From Chlorogloea sp. CCALA 695 (GTDB lineage Bacteria; Cyanobacteriota; Cyanobacteriia; Cyanobacteriales; Chroococcidiopsidaceae): 64,000 bases of DNA. The DNA lies in assembly GCF_003003885.1 (NCBI RefSeq), contig NZ_PVWN01000005.1:1-64000 (forward strand), written 5' to 3'. The notes beneath the pieces are model-generated. The model was not told where the DNA came from and ran no database searches. It saw nothing but the letters and a program-made list of their open reading frames with translations. Shown here piece after piece: positions 58,842-64,000 of the stretch. Both the position numbers and the translations under genes were made by a program. Position 1 is the stretch's first letter; each line of letters opens with the position of its first letter.

Positions 58842-60221
58842 ATGCTTGCTCAAACAGAAGTCGCTCAAATTATTTCTAAACAACGCGAGTATTTCGGCAG
58901 TGGCAAAACAAAAGAAATAGATTTTAGGATTCATCAACTCAAAAAGTTAAAGAGCGCGATCGCCGAGAACTTTGAAACAATTACTCAATCTCTAAAAGCA
59001 GACTTAAATAAGCCCCAGTTTGAAGCATATCTGACCGAGCTTATAGTTACAAAAGAAATCGACTACGCCCTAAAAAAGATTAAATCATGGACTAAGCCCA
59101 AAAAAGTCTCAGTTTCTTTAGAGCAATTTCCAAGTTACGGCAGTATTTGCGCCGAACCTTTGGGAGTAGTGTTAATAATTGGCGCGTGGAATTATCCCCT
59201 GCAACTAATAATATCGCCTTTAGTAGGTGCGATCGCAGCAGGCAATTGCGTAGTAGTGAAACCGTCAGAAAATGCGCCCTACACATCTAAATTACTAGCA
59301 AAGATTATTCAACAATATTTTGACGAATCTTACATAGCCTTAGTAGAAGGAGATCGAGAGATAAGTCAGCAGCTATTGGCTCAAAAATGGGATCGAATCT
59401 TTTTTACAGGTAGTACCGCCATCGGCAAAATTGTCATGACAGCCGCCGCCAAACACTTAACGCCTGTGACTCTAGAACTTGGTGGCAAAAGCCCTTGTAT
59501 TGTTGATAGTGATATTGATTTAGACTGTACTGCTAGGCGCATTGTGTGGGGAAAATTTGTGAATGCGGGGCAAACTTGCATTGCTCCCGATTATCTATTA
59601 GTAAATAGGGCAATTAGGCAAGAATTGTTAGCGGCTATTGCTAGGTACATCAAAGAATTTTTTGGTGATCGCCCCCAAAATAGCCCCGACTACGCCAGAA
59701 TTATCGACGACAAGCAATTTTTTAGGTTAACTAACCTACTTGAAGAAAGTGAAATAGTTATTGGTGGCGAAACTAACGCTTTTGACCGATACATCGCGCC
59801 GACAGTGATAGACAATGTATCGTTAGAAGATGGGGTAATGCAAACTGAGATTTTTGGCCCAATTTTACCGATTATTGCCTACGATAATTTAATTGATGCG
59901 ATCGCACTTATCAACAAGCTGCCCAAACCTCTAGCTATATACATTTTTTCTAGAAATAAAAGTTTGCAACGGCAAGTATGCAGTCAAACCTCGTCGGGGG
60001 GCGTTTGTATCAACGATACACTAATGCAATTTGGAGTTTCATCCTTACCTTTTGGTGGTGTCGGCGATAGTGGAATTGGTAGCTATCATGGCAAAGCAAG
60101 TTTTGACACCTTTTCTCACTACAAAAGTATTTTAAATAAATTCTTCCGCCTTGACTTCAACTTGCGCTACCCTCCCTACCGAGACAAACTAGCACTGCTT
60201 AAGAAAATACTTTTTAATTAA
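58842..60221 (+). CDS. Aldehyde dehydrogenase family protein
   Basis: 459 aa, short class-3 type. Core motifs: GAWNYPLQLIISPLVGAIAAG near residues 114-134, the NAD-binding FFTGSTAIGK near 187-196, the catalytic Glu in TLELGGKSP near 211-219, and catalytic Cys246 in NAGQTCIAPD. A hydrophobic or basic C-terminal extension (YPPYRDKLALLKKILF) could attach it to a membrane. It likely oxidises fatty or medium-chain aldehydes; related cyanobacterial enzymes convert fatty aldehydes. Confidence 0.92.
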   Translation: MLAQTEVAQIISKQREYFGSGKTKEIDFRIHQLKKLKSAIAENFETITQSLKADLNKPQFEAYLTELIVTKEIDYALKKIKSWTKPKKVSVSLEQFPSYGSICAEPLGVVLIIGAWNYPLQLIISPLVGAIAAGNCVVVKPSENAPYTSKLLAKIIQQYFDESYIALVEGDREISQQLLAQKWDRIFFTGSTAIGKIVMTAAAKHLTPVTLELGGKSPCIVDSDIDLDCTARRIVWGKFVNAGQTCIAPDYLLVNRAIRQELLAAIARYIKEFFGDRPQNSPDYARIIDDKQFFRLTNLLEESEIVIGGETNAFDRYIAPTVIDNVSLEDGVMQTEIFGPILPIIAYDNLIDAIALINKLPKPLAIYIFSRNKSLQRQVCSQTSSGGVCINDTLMQFGVSSLPFGGVGDSGIGSYHGKASFDTFSHYKSILNKFFRLDFNLRYPPYRDKLALLKKILFN

Positions 60222-60313
60222 AGCGGTTTATTTAGTAACTGCTACAAGCTTGTTAAGCCTGTCCCCGTGCAAGAGATGAGCAAATAGAAAAAATGCAACT
60301 ACAGCCCTCTCTC

Positions 60314-60341
60314 ACCAATTACCAATTACCAATTCCCAATT
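60314..60341. repeat. Heptamer repeat ACCAATT (reverse of GGTAATT type)
   Basis: Three ACCAATT units plus one CCCAATT directly before the stop of the DUF928 gene, between convergent genes. This array is the reverse-strand form of the heptamers seen at 20560, 23704 and 51971. Confidence 0.85.
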
Positions 60342-61256
60342 CTAGTTAGTCACCGTACAACAGGGAACTAAAGGTTCTCTGGCAACAGTGTCTAAGCCAA
60401 CAGAATCTAATAAATCTGCCCATTGGTTGACTAAAGCAGAATTATTTGGGCTAGATTTGCGGGTTTCAAATAGCGCTGTGAGGCTGTCATACCAAATACC
60501 ATTGACTGCATATAGCGCGGCGCGGCTTTCTAGGGATGCTTGTTTTAATTCGCTTTGTAAGGCGGGATCGGGATTAATTCTTTGCACCCAACTATCGACA
60601 AATATATCTGCGGAGCGGTCTTGAGCATTACACACAATCGACAAATACCAGTGGTAACTTTTACCTACTTGCAAAGGTTTTAAACCCGGCAAATCACGGA
60701 AATTTATACTAGCTACACCACCAGTTTTAATTGGTTTGAGGTTTTTTTGATAAATCTCGTTATCGTTCTCATCTACTAAAGATAGTTCGAGGATATCTGC
60801 GGAAGTTTGCGGTACATAAAAGAAAATTACCGGATACTGCGAGGTTGTCATGCCTAAATTATTAGCGGGAACTAATGCTGTTAAAGTGCGATCGCTACTA
60901 GAACACCCTCCCCTAGTTGCACCTCCTTGTCTTGTCCCTGGTGCGCCTCGGTTTGAAGCTATAAAGATAGTTTTTGATGAGCCGCGACGAGCGTATTTAC
61001 TCACGTTATTAATTGCGGCGGTAGCATAGCCATCGCCGGGACGCACGCTTAAAGCTCGTCTAAAATTAACCAAAGCGTTGCGATAATCTCTTTTAGCGGT
61101 AGCTGAATAGCCCCTCCGCATATATGTGTTGTACGCAGTGGTAGCTTGAGCAATAACTGTTGGCGTTTGGGGAGCAGCTATTATTGGCATTACAGGCGTT
61201 AAAAAAGTTGCAGCTATTATTGCAGGTAAGTATTTCAACCAAATATTGCATTTCAT
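60342..61256 (-). CDS. Secreted TPR plus DUF928 protein
   Basis: 304 aa from the ATG at 61256 (a GTG three codons upstream is possible). A signal peptide covers about 1-30. One TPR-like unit (YRNALVNFRRALSVRPGDGY) is at about 58-77. The DUF928 domain follows: RTLTALVPANNLGMTTSQYPVIFFYVP near 124-150, then the GKSYHWYLSIVCN segment. It ends in a helical part with PLVPCCTV. Its role is unknown; it is a cyanobacterial periplasmic family. Confidence 0.85.
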   Translation of the reverse strand: MKCNIWLKYLPAIIAATFLTPVMPIIAAPQTPTVIAQATTAYNTYMRRGYSATAKRDYRNALVNFRRALSVRPGDGYATAAINNVSKYARRGSSKTIFIASNRGAPGTRQGGATRGGCSSSDRTLTALVPANNLGMTTSQYPVIFFYVPQTSADILELSLVDENDNEIYQKNLKPIKTGGVASINFRDLPGLKPLQVGKSYHWYLSIVCNAQDRSADIFVDSWVQRINPDPALQSELKQASLESRAALYAVNGIWYDSLTALFETRKSSPNNSALVNQWADLLDSVGLDTVAREPLVPCCTVTN

Positions 61257-61265
61257 TAGAACCAC

Positions 61266-61994
61266 TTTGTTTATTATTTTTGCTAGTTTTAGTAAAATTA
61301 TCAGTAATAGTTATTAGTTAGATTGGTATCAAACTTTACCTTAATTTCATTATATCTTCTATCTAAACTTAGAATTGAGTCCGCTTAAGAGCGTGATATT
61401 TAATTAAACATGGTTGTTAAGGCAAATTTCGGATAAATAATAAATCTAGTTAAATATTATTTATCTGCTACTTGACTGTTAACAATTCTCTGATTTGTCA
61501 ACAATAGCGCAACGGCAGCCTTTATAACCCAGTTTTATCGATATTTAGGTAGGGATCAATTAAGGCGGATCCAATGCGACAGGCGCAAGTAGCGATCACT
61601 AAAAGACAAATTTTGATTAAAGACGGACGTTTGCAAGGCTTAGGATTGTTGAATGGTTTACCTTTCTCTCAAGCAATGGTTGGCAATCCTTGGTAGTAGC
61701 GCTTTTTATTATTAACAGCTAAATTTTTAACATTAACTCAATATTTATGCAACTATATAGCAGTATATTTTTATTTTGTATGCTGTTGTACTTTGCTAGT
61801 GGTAGTAAACCTTTAGGAGCTGAGCAAATTGGCTAAAACAACCTTATAATCAGATTTTTTAAAGCAGCGCGCTCTGCATTTTTGGGTTGATTTCAGGAAT
61901 TGCCGCCGATTTAGTTGAATAAGTTAAATAACGAACAATCAATCATCTCTATTGCATCGCCTAAATAAAAACACTTTCGGGAGCATCCCACACT
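61266..61994. other. Long intergenic region (729 bp)
   Basis: AT-rich sequence between divergent genes. It contains two tiny frames: 61574-61696 (40 aa, start MRQAQVAITKRQ) and 61748-61837 (29 aa, start MQLYSSIFLFCMLLYFASG, signal-peptide-like). Neither has a good ribosome-binding site. No strong hairpin or repeat is seen. Confidence 0.4.
61574..61696 (+). CDS. Doubtful small protein (40 aa)
   Basis: ATG frame starting MRQAQVAITKRQILIKDG and ending SQAMVGNPW. The protein-like composition with a Gly/Leu-rich middle suggests either a real micropeptide or a remnant. No family is recognised. Confidence 0.25.
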   Translation: MRQAQVAITKRQILIKDGRLQGLGLLNGLPFSQAMVGNPW

Positions 61995-62486
61995 ATGCAC
62001 AAAATAACATTGGAATGGGTGGAAGAAGGTCGCAACCGTTCTCAAACCTTTTCTTTTGACAAACCAAACGAGCCACCAATCCGTATTGGTAGAGATGAAA
62101 GTCAGTGCGATGTCATTGTCAAAGATCCAGCAAAAACTATTTCAGGCTTACACGTAGAAATAGTTTTTGACGTAGCAAGACATATTTTTTACCTGCGTAA
62201 TCTTACTAAAAATAGGGACAAACCAAACCCTGCTTGGGTAAACGGGCAAAAAGTTGTGGGAAAAGACGTTGTTCTCTCTCGTCGCGCCATGATTCAACTG
62301 GGCAAGATCACACTGACAGCAAATGTTACTTCCGATGCGCCGGAAGATGTACCTGTAAACGGATTAAAATGCCATGTCTGCAATCATATTTCTCCCCAGG
62401 CAAGTTTGTCTCTAGTGTGTCAGTGGTGCGGAACTTCCTTAGCTTCAGCGCCAACGGCTGTTTACTTTCCCAACGAAAAACCCTAG
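61995..62486 (+). CDS. FHA domain protein with zinc ribbon
   Basis: 163 aa. The FHA phosphothreonine-binding fold spans about 1-110, with IRIGRDESQCDVIV (conserved GR near residues 32-33), the SGLHVEI segment, and NPAWVNGQKV matching the NG motif. A C-terminal zinc ribbon has CHVC and CQWC near 127-145. It probably recruits phosphorylated partners. It is 30 nt before a second FHA protein, so they are likely an operon. Confidence 0.9.
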   Translation: MHKITLEWVEEGRNRSQTFSFDKPNEPPIRIGRDESQCDVIVKDPAKTISGLHVEIVFDVARHIFYLRNLTKNRDKPNPAWVNGQKVVGKDVVLSRRAMIQLGKITLTANVTSDAPEDVPVNGLKCHVCNHISPQASLSLVCQWCGTSLASAPTAVYFPNEKP

Positions 62487-62516
62487 TTAAATCTTTGCAC
62501 TAAATACAGAAGCCTG

Positions 62517-64000
62517 ATGGAAATTCAATTAAGCTGGGAAGACCCCACTTCCGGGGAGTTATTTGAACCACGTTTATCTGCGCCGATCGCTTTTGGTAGA
62601 GAAGCAGGTCAAATTCCGCCAACGATTAACGATGAGCAAGTCTCGCCGATTATTCTTGCTAGTAAGCAAGTTTCACGCTTTCATGCCTTAATTACCGTCA
62701 ATAACGGGCAACTAACCATTGAAGATCGTAGCGCCAACGGTACTTTAATAAATGGACTTCGCATCACGCAATCAAGTCGTCCCCTAAATAGTGGCGATAC
62801 CATTAAACTAGGCGCTTACGAAATTACCGTTACTATTGAGTCGATGGTAAATAATGTTGAGGCGACAGAAGTTGTCCTCACCGACCCTTCGGCAACAGAA
62901 TTTATAGTTCCGTCTTCAACCATTGTCTTTAATCCAGAAACAGACATTTTAGAAGCTCAAGCTAGTATCCCGCAGGAAATAAGCATTCCTGGTCGTGCTT
63001 TTCCCCCAGCGTGTTTTGCTGCTGAGAGAGTATCTATTGCCGATATAAATGCCGCCGGATTGCCTATTGAAGAAAGCGACTATGTAGGCTTGGGCGCGGG
63101 GATGGGTAGTTTTACTTGGGCTGATACAATGCGCTGCTTCGGCGTAAAAGCCGAGCAAATTGTGATTTTAGGGATTGAGAAAAAGCCCTACGGTCGCTAT
63201 CAACGTTTATGCCAAAACTCGCAAATTCCCTCCCACGAACGGCTGCGCTCCGGTTCTGACTCTTGCCCAGACAATATTTGGGGTTGGCCGGGCTATGCTT
63301 GGCGAGAGTCGTTTAAAGAGTTTTTTAGAGGACAAGTTAGTTCGTCAATTAAGCATCTGTGGCAAGTATTTTCTGAGCCAGTGTTAGCCGATACTTATAC
63401 GCCCAAATCCGGCGATGTATTTGCCTCGGTAGACCGAGAAGCGGCGCGAATTGGCTGGGAAAAAATGTTACGTTACGGTCGCTTTCGGGCAATTCGTAAA
63501 ACTGAAGATGGGCGTTATGTTATTGCTTATTCTCGCACTCAAGGCGATCGCCAAGATCACCGCTTTTTAATTACTCGTTACATCCACATGGCTCCCGGCT
63601 ATCCAGCAATTAAGTTTTTACCAGACTTGCAAGCCTACCGGGAAAAGTACCGCGATTTTAAATCAGTAGTCAATGCTTACGAAGAACACGAACACGTCTA
63701 CAAGCAATTAATTAGCAAAGGTGGGAGCATTATTGTCAGAGGTAGAGGCATTGTTGCTTCTCGAATTATTCAGCGCGTATCAGAAATTCGCCGCCAAAAC
63801 CCTAAAGTAACAGTTTTGCATTTAATGCGATCTCCCAAACCTGAAGGTAACAAATTTGGAGTCGCCCAACGTAAAACCGAAAATCAGTGGGAATTTCAGC
63901 CCTACAACTGGCCCAAAGGTACGTGGGGGGGTGATATGAAGAAACGCTTAGAAGAAGGCAGTCCCGTCGAACGCCAGCGCTTGCTCACCGATTGGGGCGG
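62517..64000 (+). CDS. FHA domain protein with large enzymatic-like region (partial at window end)
   Basis: 494 codons are visible; the gene runs off the right edge. Residues 1-120 are an FHA domain: APIAFGREAGQIPP, ASKQVSRFHALI, and DRSANGTLINGLRI. A linker of about 45 residues then leads to a region with ESDYVGLGAGMGSFTWAD (a glycine-rich, dinucleotide-binding-like loop). Further on is a second glycine motif IIVRGRGIVASRII. This suggests a flavin- or NAD-dependent enzyme fused to a phosphopeptide reader; the function is unproven. Confidence 0.7.
   Translation, partial: MEIQLSWEDPTSGELFEPRLSAPIAFGREAGQIPPTINDEQVSPIILASKQVSRFHALITVNNGQLTIEDRSANGTLINGLRITQSSRPLNSGDTIKLGAYEITVTIESMVNNVEATEVVLTDPSATEFIVPSSTIVFNPETDILEAQASIPQEISIPGRAFPPACFAAERVSIADINAAGLPIEESDYVGLGAGMGSFTWADTMRCFGVKAEQIVILGIEKKPYGRYQRLCQNSQIPSHERLRSGSDSCPDNIWGWPGYAWRESFKEFFRGQVSSSIKHLWQVFSEPVLADTYTPKSGDVFASVDREAARIGWEKMLRYGRFRAIRKTEDGRYVIAYSRTQGDRQDHRFLITRYIHMAPGYPAIKFLPDLQAYREKYRDFKSVVNAYEEHEHVYKQLISKGGSIIVRGRGIVASRIIQRVSEIRRQNPKVTVLHLMRSPKPEGNKFGVAQRKTENQWEFQPYNWPKGTWGGDMKKRLEEGSPVERQRLLTDWG

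Noticed and set aside
20560-60341. CRISPR-like repeats
   Set aside because: The repeats are contiguous 7-bp units without unique spacers and no cas genes are present, so they are short tandem repeats.
61748-61837. 29-codon signal-peptide-like frame (MQLYSSIFLFCMLLYF)
   Set aside because: Too short, no ribosome-binding site and no partner; AT-rich sequence easily gives hydrophobic codons.

Overview
The window is chromosomal DNA of a cyanobacterium. The octamer GCGATCGC (HIP1) recurs throughout, and the gene content is cyanobacterial: Ycf35/DUF1257 next to a 4Fe-4S ferredoxin, a type IV pilus pilB-pilT-pilC cluster, a SpkB-like kinase with pentapeptide repeats, DUF928 and DUF3574 proteins, and heptamer tandem repeats of the GGTAATT/GGGAATT type. 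The genus cannot be fixed from sequence reading alone; a Chroococcidiopsis- or Nostocales-like organism would fit the repeats. No tRNA, rRNA or CRISPR array was recognised.

Layout. 0.2-7.9 kb: a Uma2-type protein, two tandem AAA-like NTPases, small secreted or unknown proteins, VOC and DUF924 proteins, and the ferredoxin/Ycf35/DUF2997 trio. 8.2-14.5 kb: a saccharopine-dehydrogenase-like protein, an unknown protein, and pilB-pilT-pilC. 14.9-20.2 kb: grpE-dnaK-dnaJ-tusA-rsgA, with tight coupling at the dnaJ/tusA and tusA/rsgA junctions. 20.6-24.6 kb: grxC-gshB facing ftsZ, a 44-aa ribbon-helix-helix gene, and ftsQ. 24.8-31.9 kb: a double-ATPase peptide ABC protein, ssb, a sugar-nucleotide transferase/phosphomannomutase-like fusion, cobK and a DUF1348 protein.

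31.9-42.6 kb is an accessory island. It holds gene relics, a decayed IS630-type element, an ImmA/IrrE protease plus XRE repressor pair, and, divergent from it, a three-gene pPIWI-RE system: a PD-(D/E)XK-like nuclease, a DinG/XPD-like helicase and a 989-aa pPIWI-RE protein. The nuclease and helicase genes are each interrupted by exactly one in-frame stop codon in an otherwise fully open frame, while the pPIWI-RE gene is intact. A LuxR-type HTH relic closes the island.

42.6-64 kb returns to core genes: YciI-like, pheT, SpkB-like kinase, moeA, rpmG-rpsR-RNase II/R, an M20 amidohydrolase, ureB-ureC without an adjacent ureA, a receiver/histidine-kinase protein, an aldehyde dehydrogenase, a DUF928 protein, and two FHA proteins, the second cut by the window edge.

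The main discovery candidate is the pPIWI-RE island: a predicted nucleic-acid-guided defence module with its own promoter-proximal regulator pair, apparently caught just after, or during, inactivation. Palindromes sharing a GAGACGT stem at three tail-to-tail gene junctions are a second, regulatory-scale pattern.
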